A stretch of DNA of 64,000 nucleotides from the NCBI GenBank assembly GCA_009760855.2, contig WPIO01000002.1:374001-438000 (forward strand). The letters are read 5' to 3'. Position 1 is the first letter of the stretch, and the number at the start of each line of letters is the position of its first letter. The notes beneath the pieces are model-generated. The model worked only from the letters and a program-made list of their open reading frames with translations. It did not search any database and was not told where the DNA came from. Of the stretch, positions 11,815 to 22,370 are shown one piece after another. This stretch comes from Cristatella mucedo. Lineage: Eukaryota > Bryozoa > Phylactolaemata > Cristatellidae. The translations under genes were made by a program, and so were the position numbers.

Positions 11815-12257
11815 ACTTAACGTAGGTTGGATTATAATTAAATGAATTATATGGCTAACTGTGGAGACAGTCTTCGTAACAAAGTTTTCAAAATTTAGGC
11901 AGCTGTCGAAGACGACACCTAAATTCCGAGCAGATTGTGATGGTCGCACTATAGCATCAACTGTTAGAAGAGCAATGTCTTCTAGTCTAGCCACACTCAT
12001 AGGGTGTCCTATGAGCAGAAGTTAATTTTTATCGTCGTTTACTTCAAGGAAATTTGCCGACATCCAGGATCGGAAGTCGACAAGGCAAGCATTCAGTTTA
12101 TCAGTCGCTGCAGCAGATTCCGACGTTTAAATGAAAAGTACAGCTGCGTATCGTCACCATAAAAGTGATATCCAATTACCATGGGCCCGAATCACTTTTC
12201 GTAGAGGTTGAGTATAAATGAAGAATAGCAAGGGACCGAGGCGGACCCTTTCGGTGA
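11815..12257 (-). pseudogene. L2-like LINE reverse transcriptase fragment with FYGDD motif
   Basis: The minus strand encodes the palm motif F-Y-G-D-D-T-Q-L-Y at about 12139-12165. It is followed by 'MSVARLEDIALLTVDAIV' and 'ARNLGVVFDSCLNFENFV' (12000-11870), the usual order downstream of the active site in L2/CR1 reverse transcriptases. Stops interrupt it (for example near 12030). The two catalytic Asp residues survive although the gene is dead. SINE-A is inserted at its upstream edge, and the element resumes at 12439. Confidence 0.8.
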
Positions 12258-12434
12258 GCCGTGATGGCACACTAGGTAAGGCGGTTGCTTTCACGACCTC
12301 GGTCCTGAAGTCGTGGGTTCGATTCCTGTGGTGGGCGATTCTTTATCGCCACTGCAAGCGGTGGTGATAGCCGTAAAGGCTCTTCTGTCGCTATACAAAA
12401 AGAGGCTGTTTAATCAGCTAGGATTTTTTTTTTT
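12258..12434 (+). mobile_element. SINE family A (tRNA-derived), best full copy
   Basis: The head has a box-A region 'tggcacactaggtaaggcgg' (12264-12283) and box B 'gggttcgattcc' (about 12317-12328). The body reads 'actgcaagcggtggtgatag' and 'ccgtaaaggctcttctgtcg', the tail 'ctatacaaaaagaggctg', and a run of T ends it at 12434. Homologous copies lie at 15.6 (-), 44.1 (+) and, more diverged, 15.8, 36.1, 37.4, 43.7, 44.8 and 52.1 kb. It interrupts a LINE copy. Confidence 0.9.
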
Positions 12435-12438
12435 AGAG

Positions 12439-12502
12439 ACTCCACAGGTAACCGGTCTGGTGGATGAGACCTGATTATTTATCCCCACACGACATGGATT
12501 GA
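12439..12502 (-). pseudogene. Upstream continuation of the SINE-interrupted LINE
   Basis: The minus strand reads '...QSMSCGDK' then 'SHPPDRLPVES'. This is the segment just before the GSxxGP-like block in the related copies at 21.37 and 26.71 kb. It shows that SINE-A landed inside a single LINE. Confidence 0.65.
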
Positions 12503-14369
12503 GCTCAAACGCATACATGCATACTTTTGACCGGTACATAAATTGAAAGGCATTTTAACATGGTCAGATGCAACCCGTCAGCATTCACTTCACCATAGTG
12601 ACTCACCATCAGCATTCACTTCACCCCTCCACCAGATGATTTGTTCAAGCGGAATGAGGTCCGCTTAAGACACGAAGCACATGAAATTATTCTGGCGTGT
12701 GGATCAAAACTTACAAAATGCAAGTAAGATACTATTCTGTATTTCCCACTGGAAGCCGGCGGGGCGGAGCCCGGGGGTCTCAGGCTGTCACTATATATAA
12801 ATAAGTCCTTTGAATCGGATGATCTTTACTTTATTACTTTCCGTACTACAGTCTTACTGTTCAATGCCTACTGTAAGGTTTAGCACTGCAAGTGAGGGCA
12901 ACCATTCACCATTAACATACCTATCATTGTATAATCTGCTTACCTTATCCATAAACACTGGTGGATCATTGCGGAGAGGAATATTTTGTCCAAGGAAAAG
13001 TGCAGAGCGTTTCTGCTAAGCGCTCGCTAACACGATATTATGCAGCGGTTTACTGTGTTTGTTCTTCCTTTTGTCTATGGATTCAGCGTACCACACTGAA
13101 TGGTAGCAACACAGACCTTTTATATAATAAACTTTTCTGTAGCTTTTTCTGTTGGCGTTTCGGCTATTGGAACTAAAATTCTTCACTTTATAAAAACAGA
13201 GTGGCTCGATTAGTCTACTGTTGAATGTTTCCTTTATGACTTATCTTTCAAAGCGATGGTCCCCCTACGATTGCCGTGCTTTATTACACATTTAAGCGAG
13301 CGGCCACACCAAAATTACATTTGTGCGTGAAAACGAGCGAGGCCGAAATGAGTTACCAAGACCATGCAAGCTGCTTACACTAATCAGCATCCTCTGCCAA
13401 GGTCACAGGGATGGCTTACTCCAAGCTAGAGGCTTGTTTTTACTTAGCAAATGCTCCGGGCGTATACGCAGCAGGCATATTTTTCCTCCAAGGTTTCACA
13501 GTTTAGTCAATATGTCTAAGCAGCCACGTTAAAAAAATGGCTCAGTATGGTCTGGTTCACAAGGTTCTTATATTGCTGGCCCAGCTGCCAATGCTCGACC
13601 CGGAGGCCACGCAGAACAGTGGCAAATGCTTAATCGCCGCTGGTGTCGAAAATGCTATAGCATCTCAAGAAACTCCTGGATTTTGTTCCAATAAATCTAC
13701 GATAGGCTCATTAATGTTGCCGCTTGGCTGGCCAAGGGCAAGTACTGGTATCCTTTCAGTAAGATGGCACTGGTGGAAGCCTAAGTTCGCACACCCGGCG
13801 GCACGAAGAGATCCTGGCCCGTTTCGTAAAGTCACGTTGACGCGGTCAGTTTTACTTCTATCCTGTTTCTGTTCTACTTGAGCCCAGCTTTGGTTTTCCT
13901 TCTTGTAGGAGGTTTATACGGTCATTTTACTTGAAGTCTCGCTTTCTACTTGCTTCGCCTCCAGAGGGATCGTAGGAACACGTAGGGGCTTTTGTCACAG
14001 AGGTATGAAATGGCCCTCAGCGATGCACATCACGATGCACGATGCCCAGGTGAATTTAAACTTTCCGTGATTACCTTTCACGCTGCTGCTTTAGGATCTA
14101 ACTCCTAGATGAAGAACTCACGGTGTTCCATGAACGAGGATCCTCGTGGAACGCATAGTTGATTTCGCATGCTAAGCCGTCTGCAATGCTTCTCAAGGCA
14201 ATTGAGAAGGCGTCTTTGATGGTGGCATAGCGCTTTTTGAATGGTCAACTGCTCGGTCTTACCTCGGTCTGGGCCAATAAGTATAATCACGCTCAGCTTC
14301 TGAGTCTTCCTGGAGTCTTTCATAAGTCACGGGCCGCTCCCAGTCTTGTGACATGCACCAAAGGCTAAT
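12503..14369. other. Unassigned sequence
   Basis: Open frames at 12810-13019, 12961-13176, 13323-13532 and 13537-13881 (all +) lack recognisable motifs. No repeat family was seen. Confidence 0.35.
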
Positions 14370-14725
14370 GAAAGAACTGAAGCAAGACTGACCGTGTATA
14401 TGAGGCTGAATCTCTCTGGAGTTTTCTATAGCCCACTCAAAGCCTGAGCAGCTTTCGGGACGCATGCGATTGCCAACAGACTTCACCTTGGGAAGCAAAG
14501 AGAAATTGAAAAGCACAGCTGAGTCAGCAGGGCAGTCGAGGAAGTGAGTAGCATGAAAGTAGCAGCGAAGAATGGCTGGAATCGATTCGGCACTGTTGGC
14601 AGCAGGAGAGTAGTTGTCGTTGTGTTCAAAATGTGGAAGTGAGTGCCACAGTCTAGGACTTGCAAAGCAAAAGCTCCAGTCTTCAACGATCTTTAAGCTG
14701 AGCCTTATGACAGCCAATTTATTGT
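14370..14725 (-). pseudogene. L2-like LINE, C-terminal reverse transcriptase fragment
   Basis: A minus frame, 'FCFASPRLWHSLPHFEHN' followed by 'CYFHATHFLDCPADSAVLFN', matches the closing segment of the copies at 0.56 and 27.6 kb. The element is 5'-truncated and has no active-site region. Confidence 0.7.
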
Positions 14726-15580
14726 AAGTAGAGGACTTAAGGGCAGATAAACTTTAATTTTTTTCTTTTTGACTTCACGAGCGTACACCCACAAAAATCG
14801 CGGGAAAAATAAATTTAGAAATGCAAGACGCATAGCATTCTTCTTAATATCCCAAAAATTAATTCAATAAGAAAAATTACCCGTTATTTAAAACAGAATT
14901 TTCTTAGTTTATAACAATTGCTAGCTACTTATGCCAGCTAGTCAATTGTCTTTCCTGATTTCTTTTTAACTTGAGACTCATCATAGCTCTACCACCTTAG
15001 TAACCGATAAATGCCGTGAAGGGCACAAGGTAAGAATACCACCATCAACCTGTGTTCACAGGACTCTATCGAATACTTCCGTTAAACGTTATATAGGGGT
15101 CATTGCACATCGTCCGGAGGGAGGCGACGAAGTTCTCCCTCCGCTCCGTGACTTATTGCACTATTGTTGACCGACCTGCACATGCTCCCCACCAAGCAGC
15201 TTATCGACTTCAAGGCATTGCCGCTCACTTTTAGGTTCCTTCATGCTCTAGCTCAGCTTACCTATCTGAACTACTTTCTATTCAGGCTCGGCATAGGTGC
15301 ATTCACTCGTTTGACTCAAGTAGTTTAACTGAACCTCTAAGCAACTTCAAATTTTGGTTATTACTATTATCATTATTAATATTATCAACTTTAGCAACGA
15401 ATAACCAGGACTGCAGAACGAAATCATTCTTTATGGGTTCACAAAAGCCATGGCAGTGGCTATCATTTTTAAAAGACTCACAAGAGATTGTACGCAAGAC
15501 CCATTAGAGGAGGCTCCATGCACGTTGATCTGACTGCTAGCTAGCCCTCCAAGATTATCTGATTTTACAGCCATATGTCC
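14726..15580. other. Unassigned A+T-rich sequence
   Basis: Homopolymeric A/T words occur around 14757-14940. No coding or repeat family is recognised. Confidence 0.35.
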
Positions 15581-15764
15581 GTAAATAAATAAATACATTC
15601 TAGCTGATTAAACAGCTTCTTTTTGTATAGCGACAGAAGAGCCTTTACGGCTATCACCACGGCTTGCAGAGGCGATAAAGGATCGTCCACCGCAGGAATC
15701 GAACCCACGACCTCGGCACCGAGGTCGTGAAAGCAACCGCATTACCTAGTGTGCCATCACGGCA
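15581..15764 (-). mobile_element. SINE family A, minus copy with A/T tail
   Basis: It is near-identical in order to the 12.3-kb copy: tail (aaat)n at 15581-15597, 'agcgacagaagagcctttac', box B complement 'ggaatcgaaccc' (15695-15706) and box-A complement 'attacctagtgtgcca'. Positions 15706-15729 form an 11-bp-arm palindrome with a 2-base loop where a tRNA anticodon arm would be. Confidence 0.9.
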
Positions 15765-15765
15765 T

Positions 15766-15895
15766 CCGCAGAAGAGCTTTATTGGCCATCACCAACGCTT
15801 GCAGTAGAAAATAAAGGATCCTTCACTGCACGACTAGAACCCACAACCCTGGTTTTAGAGAGTGAGCACGCTATCCCTGGGCTAACACCGATGGG
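15766..15895 (-). mobile_element. Second, diverged SINE family A copy head-to-tail
   Basis: 'agaagagctttattggccat', 'cgcttgcag', 'actagaacccacaaccctgg' and 'gagcacgctatcc' follow the family A order on the minus strand. It directly abuts the preceding SINE. Confidence 0.65.
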
Positions 15896-16239
15896 CAAAG
15901 CGGCGCGATTCTAGCTTCTTTGGGAAAGCGTTCACATTACTGCCGCTGGCGTCTCACCAGAGCTGGCTAGCTCTCTCACTGAACGTGGGCCGTGGTCGAG
16001 GACGTGGCTGTACCATTTTACCAGGGAAACACTGATGTTCTGGCAATGTCGACAGGTAAAATTAACTAGCAAAAGTGAAGGTAGACTGGTTCATAGTAAC
16101 AGAAGATCTTTAGCGGCTTTCTCCACCCACCCAGTCTCTCGATTGCTGCGAGTGATATCGGCGCAGGTAGGTTTAAATGATCGAAAGACGTAGACCGAGC
16201 ACAGAGCAGAGCTGCATCTCGTACTTTAGAGGTGCCTGT
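15896..16239. other. Unassigned sequence
   Basis: I see nothing recognisable here between the SINE pair and a LINE fragment. Confidence 0.35.
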
Positions 16240-17560
16240 GATGACTTTTGCCCGTTGACATCAATGCTGTAAAGTCTTTCATTGACGTATCAGCTACGTC
16301 ATTGCAGTGCAGTGCCAGCGATGCGTAGGCGAGATGAGAGGCACTCGATTAGAACTTGATGATCGATAGTATTAAATGCTGTCGACATTCTAGCACAAAA
16401 AGGCAGGGGAGCCCCACCTGAGTCTGCATTTCTGAGAGAGTAGTTATACACGTGGAGCGATGCTAACTCTGCGGGGTGATTATCTCTAAAATCTTATTAG
16501 AAGTTACTTGCTAGGTTTGAAGTCTTGACATAGAAGTTCAGCTAGTCTGCAAATAGTTGTTACAGTGTCTTTGGTATGAATGGCAATTGGGAGACTGGGC
16601 TTATATTTCACACACTCATCCGGTCTGACGTGGCTTCCTAGATTAGTGAACTAGCAAAAACATTTTTAAATGGCGCACGGACAAGACCTTGTGCTAAGAA
16701 CATATTTACTATTTCAGCTATACAGCACATGAGCAAGCCGGTGCGCCGCGAGTCCGGAAATTGGTGGTTATAGGATCTAGAGCGTTAGTGTTCTTCTTAG
16801 AATTAAAGATTAACTTCTAGAAGAGGTAGCTCGTGGCTAGCGTAAATGTGGACATTGGGGTGCTGCAGGAAATGGCGAGAGAGGAGCCCGCTGGAAATGT
16901 CAGTGGGGGCGAGGGGTAGCGTGAGTAGTTTCTAGGAGCCGGACTCTTTTATCTTATCTACTTTCAGACAAATAAGCTAGAGAAGTGATTTGACAGATCG
17001 CCACAACAATCTGCTGGTAAGATAATGACCTGGGAGTGGTTAAGATGGTTGATGGTCGGCATCAGAAGTTTTTGATTGTGCGATTGTAATTGGACTAGGT
17101 TTTTTTCTATAAAAGCTAGACACGGCCTTCGTCATTAAATATTAGAGTGATTACAGGTAGTCCTCGCATACCATCAATGGACAGTCAGCCCTAATCGTTT
17201 GTATGCACTCTCACGCTTTAGCTTAGTACACCTGGATAGTTTTAATGTCTGCGGCAAACCATTGGCCATCTGAGTCAGAGCATTCAGTGGTCTTTGTCTC
17301 AGAAGCAAGCTTGTTCTTGATGATTCTGGATACCTGAGAGGGCACAAACTGCAGACCGAATGGTATTTGCATGTGAAAAGATGCTCAGAATTTCAAAACT
17401 GTGGGAGAGTACATTTATTGAGAGTTGGACCTCTTTTGTGAGTGGGCTCATGCTCACGAGCAACGAGAGAAAATGAACCAGTCGGTACACTAAAATTAAA
17501 CAAGTCAGTTGAGTCATCAAAATGAAAGTTAAAAATACCCAGGACGGGGAGCTAGCGAGC
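16240..17560 (-). pseudogene. L2-like LINE, endonuclease end to reverse transcriptase start
   Basis: From high to low coordinates on the minus strand there is an APE-endonuclease-like 'STDLFNFSVPTGSFSLVAHE' segment (about 17510-17440) and 'PTHKRGPTLN'. Then come a 'FKN' / 'SPVSQLPFIPKTL' block (about 16670-16560) and 'TAFNTIDHQVLIECLSSRLR' (about 16390-16310), the first palm Asp region. Frames are broken throughout. It lacks the YxDD region. Confidence 0.65.
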
Positions 17561-17994
17561 AAGCGGACGACTCTGAGCTGGAACTCGGCGACTTCGTCAG
17601 TCAGTTGGCGTGCGAATAGCCGAGTGCAGGGGCGGCACTGTCGGCATTCAGCTCGTGAGGCACGGACATCTCTCGGCGCCTGCTGTTGCACACGGACAGT
17701 CGCGGGTCGGTAGTCGCAGCGGCCGCTAGCTAAGCGAATTAATCCCAGCTGCAGCCCCTATTCCTCGGCGGCTGGCTGGCCGAACTTTGAGCGCGCGAAC
17801 TGCCTCGGTGTTGAATCGAGTGTCCCACTGTAGAAGCTTTGTTGTCGGCGTTAACCGTTCGGCTTCACTCGAGCCCCGATCGTCACGGCTGCAAGCTAGC
17901 CGACTCACTGTCAGCGGCCAGGAATACGACGAGGCCGAGCGATGCCCGTACGATGGATGCAGCGGGCCTCCCAGTGCTCCGGTGCTCCGGCCTC
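17561..17994. other. Unassigned G+C-rich lead-in to a minisatellite
   Basis: Opposed frames at 17522-17713 (+) and 17726-17998 (-) are Arg/Ala rich. No motif is recognised. Confidence 0.35.
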
Positions 17995-18383
17995 TCATCT
18001 ATCCAGAGCTCCGTGCTTGCTCGCCTCGTCCTCGCATCTATCCAAAGCTCTGTGATCGCTCGCTCCGTCTTTCATACATCCAGAGCTCTGTGCTCGCTCG
18101 CTCCGTCGTTCATCCACCCAGACCTCAATGCTCGCTCATTCCGTCTTTTCATACATCCAGACCTCAATGCTTGCTCATTCTGTCTTTTCACACATCCAGA
18201 GCTCTGTGCTCGCTCATTCCGTCTTTTCATACATCCGGACCTCTTTGCTCGCTCGTTCCGTCTTTTCATACATCCGGAGCTCTGTGCTCGCTCGTTCCGT
18301 CCTCTCATCCATCCGGAGCTCTGAGCTCGCTCGTTCCGTCCTCTCATCCATCCGGAGCTCTGCTCTTGCATGCTCCTTCTCGT
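17995..18383. repeat. 39-bp minisatellite, about 10 copies
   Basis: Units begin 'atctatccagagctc', 'atacatccagagctc' or 'atccatccggagctc' every 38-39 bp and end 'gctcgttccgtcttttc'. Since 39 is a multiple of 3, the open frames (for example 17787-18497 +, 18072-18371 -) repeat a 13-residue word. Copies toward the 3' end are more alike than those at the 5' end. Confidence 0.95.
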
Positions 18384-18659
18384 TTAACCGGAATTCTAGC
18401 CTCGGACTCTGTGGCCCCTATGTGGCTAGATATGTTCGAAAGAAATTGTTCAGCTAATTTCGTACAGGATTACAGAAAGGCTAACCCGCAGCGTTAGTAA
18501 AAACACTTGTGAAGACTTTCGCTTGCAGGTGATTGGCGGCTGCCGCAGGCGCCGAGCGAGATTACCCCAGATTTAAATTGACACTTGGTAATAATAACAA
18601 TAATACTTGTTTTCCCCAGATAATCTAATTTTTTTCTAAGAATTTTACATATATTTTAG

Positions 18660-19225
18660 AGGAAACGTGATCGTATGATTACTGGTAACATGCACAATGT
18701 CAACAAGCATAACATGGTTACAAGTGATATGCACAGTCAAACATGTTTGGTGATAGTATGCACAGTGTCAGCACGCATAAGAACACAAAGGACGAGTCAC
18801 AAGGACCCACTAAATGCTGCAAACAATTGGTGTGCTTTAGCTCCTTTTTAAAATGTCGTCGAGTCATGGGGTGTCGTGACGTCAGTCGGAAGTTCCAGAC
18901 TTCGGGAGCATACTATCTAAAGTCAAGATCACAAATGAATTCGATGTCGGTTCGAGGCACACCTAAGCAACTTGAATTAGACGAGCATGCCTAGGGCAAT
19001 TGGAGAGAGGCTCTGACAGGTAGGTGGGCTGGCGAAAAAGAATAAGAGTATATAAAGTTAGTGACGACACCTTGAAATCGATGTTCTACTTGAAGGGGAG
19101 CCGGAGCAGGTGGACAAGAAGTGGTATGATGTGGAAACTGCCGTGCCTGCGTCAGACAAGCCTAGCTGCAGAGAATTTCGCCAACTGTGAGCGCCTGATT
19201 GCACAGACCGGTAGGCCAGCAAACA
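18660..19225 (-). mobile_element. L2-like LINE 3' end (UTR plus end of RT ORF)
   Basis: The shared UTR words 'gtcagcacgcataag', 'cacaaggacccactaaatgc' and 'gtcatggggtgtcgtgacgt' are followed by the block around 19040-19225 that corresponds to the 'LHWLP' region in the 48.3-kb copy ('cctgattgcacagaccggta'). An R2-like element begins directly after it. Confidence 0.7.
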
Positions 19226-20215
19226 GGGTCGGTCCAGCCTCGCTGTGGGCGGGTGCGAAATGATGCCTTAAGCGTCTCTCCTGCCGCATCTCGCAGGCCG
19301 CGGCCCGGACATCCTGCTGGTCTCAACCAACCCCGACGAGATAGAGCATTCGTTCGCGCCGCACGTTTCCATATCAAAACTGCGAGAGTGCGCCAGGTTT
19401 TCTGAAGGCCGGGCATAGGCGGCCCAGCCCGCCCAGGGCAGGGTCAACCGTTGCCTGGCAACGGACAGGTTCGCTACCCTCAGCTATTTCAGACCGCGGG
19501 TCGTTCCGGGCCTGGCGGTTCATTCACCGTGCCTGTTATTCCGGGCCTGGCGGTTCATTCGCCGTGCTCGCCTGGACGTGCTGCAGGTGGGCGCCGCTAG
19601 GAGCCGGTCATATCCAGGAACGGCCACCAACTGCCGCCTTTGCAGTGCCGAGACTGAGACCGCCTGCCGCATCCTCAGCCACTGCCGGCTGATGCTGCAA
19701 GCAATAACGGCTAGCCATAACCTGGTTCTGGTTCGCCTAATCGGGGCTCTTCCGGCCTCTTCGTTCTCCCTGCTAGCCTCTCGGCAGGTCGCGCCTTCCC
19801 GCTCGCCGGGGGTCCTGCTTTCAAGCCGGACCTGGTCATCGACAGCGGCACCGACGCGGTCATAGTCCACGTAACGGTGCCGTTTGACAGCAGCAAGGAT
19901 GCCCTAGTGGTGGCTGCCTAAAAAGTGTTGGTAAGTACGAGGTCATAGCCCGATTTTTTCTGACCTCTGGCTACCGGTCGGCAGTGGAGAGGCCGTTCGT
20001 GGTCAGTGCTTTGCGTGGCTGGTGGCCGGATAATGAAGCCTGCCTGGCGGACCTCGGCGTTTCGCGAAAGGTACGGGCAGCATTTTTCGGCGGCTGTGTG
20101 TCTCGTACGCCATTTCCCGCTCGGAAGCCGTGTAGTCCCTGTCCCTGAACCGTAGGCGCGGGTAACCTATGCGGCCCCGGCAGGGCAGGTCTCCTCCGGC
20201 TAAGGTACTATAATT
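19226..20215 (+). pseudogene. R2-like (RLE-clade) non-LTR retrotransposon, C-terminal part, degenerate
   Basis: The plus strand encodes 'RARLDVLQVGAARSRSYPG', then a C-x2-C-x7-R-x5-C zinc-knuckle-like motif at 19632-19685 (CRLC...SHC, the usual His reading Arg). Next is a PD-(D/E)xK-type segment 'KPDLVIDSGTDAVIVHVTVP' (19823-19882). A stop at 19919 and a frameshift follow, then 'KYEVIARFFLTSGYRSAVER', 'GWWPDNEACLADLGVSR' and an Arg/Phe-rich end near 20130. This order (CCHC, then restriction-like endonuclease, then the ALGVSR block) is that of R2/NeSL-type elements. The second catalytic Asp ('IVDV' in the family) reads His at 19868-19870. The reverse transcriptase is missing by 5' truncation. 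A 35-bp tandem duplication lies at 19504-19567. Confidence 0.75.
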
Positions 20216-20279
20216 TGCTAAACTATTTAAAATATAAGTTCTGAAAAGCTGCCGAAAAATAAAGCAAGAAAACCAAAGA

Positions 20280-20870
20280 GATTATATCCAATTCTGAATT
20301 CATGAGAAGATCATTATACACCCTAAGCACTTTGTGTGGAATGATTAGCTCTAAACCCAGACTGAAAGTTACTTGCCAGGTTTGAAGTCTCAGTATGAGA
20401 GATCAGTTGGTCTGCCACAACTCGTTCTAGTGTCTGTGATAGGAGCGAGAGAAGGAAAACTGGACGGAAGCTGCTTAAGTCCTCTTAGTCTAGCGCTGCT
20501 TTCTTAATTAGTAGCCTCACAGAAGCCTTTTTGAAAGGTGCAGGGACCTGACCCAAGGCAAACGACTTATTTATTATGTTAGTTATGCATGGCAGCAGCA
20601 GATCTAATCATTGTAGAAGTAGGAGAGTGTGAGTAGGGTCTAGAGGACTTCTAATCTTCTTTAACTAGGAGATAAATTTCAGGATAGGGTCGCTCATGGC
20701 CTCCTTGAATGTAAACATCAAGGTAGTGCACAGAATCTATGGACAGGAGTCCCGTCTTGATTTATTTGAGGGACATGCGTCCCACAAATACATCAGCAAT
20801 CCTTCTCACTTTTCCCCAGTAGCGTGAGATTGAGTCTTTTGTCTGCAGCGGGTGCAGCAAAATTAGCTTA
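20280..20870 (-). pseudogene. L2-like LINE reverse transcriptase N-terminal fragment
   Basis: The minus strand reads 'GQVPAPFKKASVRLLIKKAA' (about 20580-20500), 'EDLSSFRPVFLLSLLSQTLE' and 'RVVADQLISH', i.e. the region before the palm in L2-type reverse transcriptases. Broken by stops. It parallels the 16.5-kb copy. Confidence 0.65.
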
Positions 20871-20874
20871 GGTT

Positions 20875-20960
20875 TTCACATCGCTATTGAAAAACACTCC
20901 TGCGTAACACCCGCTTAGTCGTTGTGATTTTATGGAGTGAAAAATTGATAATAGGCATTC
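20875..20960 (+). mobile_element. Short 3' UTR remnant of a plus-oriented L2-like LINE
   Basis: 'cactcctgcgtaacacccgc' and 'ttagtcgttgtg' repeat the 3' UTR of the copies ending near 866 and 22360. Confidence 0.6.
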
Positions 20961-20984
20961 CTCTGCACGCATAGGCTCGCACAT

Positions 20985-22370
20985 GGGCTCGCTGTATTAA
21001 CTGCTGCACTTCTCGTCCACGACTCGTTAGACGACCACTTCACATTTTCTCGAGTCAATGATTCTTCAAAATATTGCCACTAAGCGGCTTGTAGTACAAA
21101 TTGAAAAGAATGAATTGTCAGAACAATTTCAATCGAAGTTCAAGCGACACATCTCCGCTAAAACTGCTCTCCTTTGTGTGACCGTTGGCATAATATGGAG
21201 CAACGATGACGGAAATGTCACTGCTCTAGTGCTGCTAGATCTATCAGCAGCCTTCGGCAAAACTGATCACGATGTCCTACTTCAACGACAGAGAATAACG
21301 ATTGGTCTGGCATACGATGCACTGGCGCGGTTCAAATCGTACTTATCCGGTCGTGTTCGATCAGTATAGTGTAGGGATCAGGTCTCACCCATCAGTCCAG
21401 TCACCTGTGGATTCCCACATGAGTTCTATCATCGGTCCTAGCTGTTCTCCATTTATGCGGAACCACTGGGGGAACTGGGGGCCACGTGTGGAATCGGCTG
21501 CCACGTGTGTGTGCAAACGATAATCAGCAGCATTTGTCGTTCAAACCGTTGAATTCTGCTAAAGCGACTGATAAACTGGTATGCTTTCTTGCAGACATTC
21601 GCTTCTGGATGTCGGCCAATTTATTTAAACTTAACAATGATACAACGGAGCTGCTGCTCGTAGGACACCACAAGCGTATGGCTGCACTAGAAGACTTTGC
21701 TCTTCGAATAGGGGATGCTGTTGTGCGACTGTCACTGCGACTGCGTGCTCAGAATGTATGTGTTGTCTTTGACAGATGCCTACATTTTGGAAGTTTCATT
21801 AAGGAGATTGCCTCCACTGCCAGCCATCACATCCGATCCCTATCTTAGATTAGGGACTATCTACCACGGTGGCTTGCAGAAAGTGTAATTACCTCTATGA
21901 TTTTGTCTCGGTTAGGTTACTCCAATTTTATCTTGGCTGGGCGCTCAAAAGAGATTACTAGGCCACTGCAGTTGCTAGTGAATATGGCTGCAAGGCTAGT
22001 TATCGAGTGTCCTTTGCTGCATGAGTTTGGATGGCTTCCAGTTGATCGATGGATACAGAGTACAGTTTTTACGCTGACCCGCAAAGCCTGCCACAGCTTG
22101 GCTCATTCACACCTAGCTGAGCTGCGGCACCAGTTTTAGCCTCATCGTAGTCTCAGGTACTCTATCGACAACAAATTAACTGTTCCATTCTCTTCTGATT
22201 AAAAACCATTGGCGATAGAAGCTATTGCCCTTCAGATCCTTCAGACTGTGGCTTTCGGGCCTTCCCCGAACATCAGGCTTTGAGTACGCGACAGAAAACT
22301 CTCCTGCGTAGCAGCCACATAGTCATAGTGGCTGTGCGGAGTTACAGACGTTGATACGTTTCATTACGTT
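20985..22370 (+). pseudogene. L2-like LINE reverse transcriptase, longest readable plus-strand RT copy, inactivated
   Basis: The frame at 21058-21369 contains 'LVVQIEKNELSEQFQSKFKR', 'TALLCVTVGIIW' and 'ALVLLDLSAAF' with the first catalytic Asp, then 'ALARFKSYLSGRVRSV'. A frameshift leads to the active-site region at about 21510-21527, which reads C-A-N-D where YADD is expected. Next come 'DKLVCFLADIRFWMSANLFK', 'LNNDTTELLLVGHHKRM', and 'MILSRLGYSNFILAGRSKEI' with 'MAARLVIECPLLHEFGWLPV' (21897-22139). The 3' UTR ends near 22370. At least three frame changes and the lost catalytic Asp make it a pseudogene. Confidence 0.85.

Noticed and set aside
12310-12335. tRNA gene because of a clean box B
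   Set aside because: The sequence continues into a SINE body and tail repeated elsewhere, and the anticodon-arm region does not fold as a tRNA.
17787-18497. 236-codon plus frame rich in Ser/Pro/Arg
   Set aside because: Most of it is the 39-bp minisatellite. The non-repeat ends show no motif and the opposite strand is also open.
19450-19462. RFX X-box 'gttgcctggcaac'
   Set aside because: A good palindromic match, but it lies within the R2-like element and there is no promoter context; one 13-mer is weak evidence.
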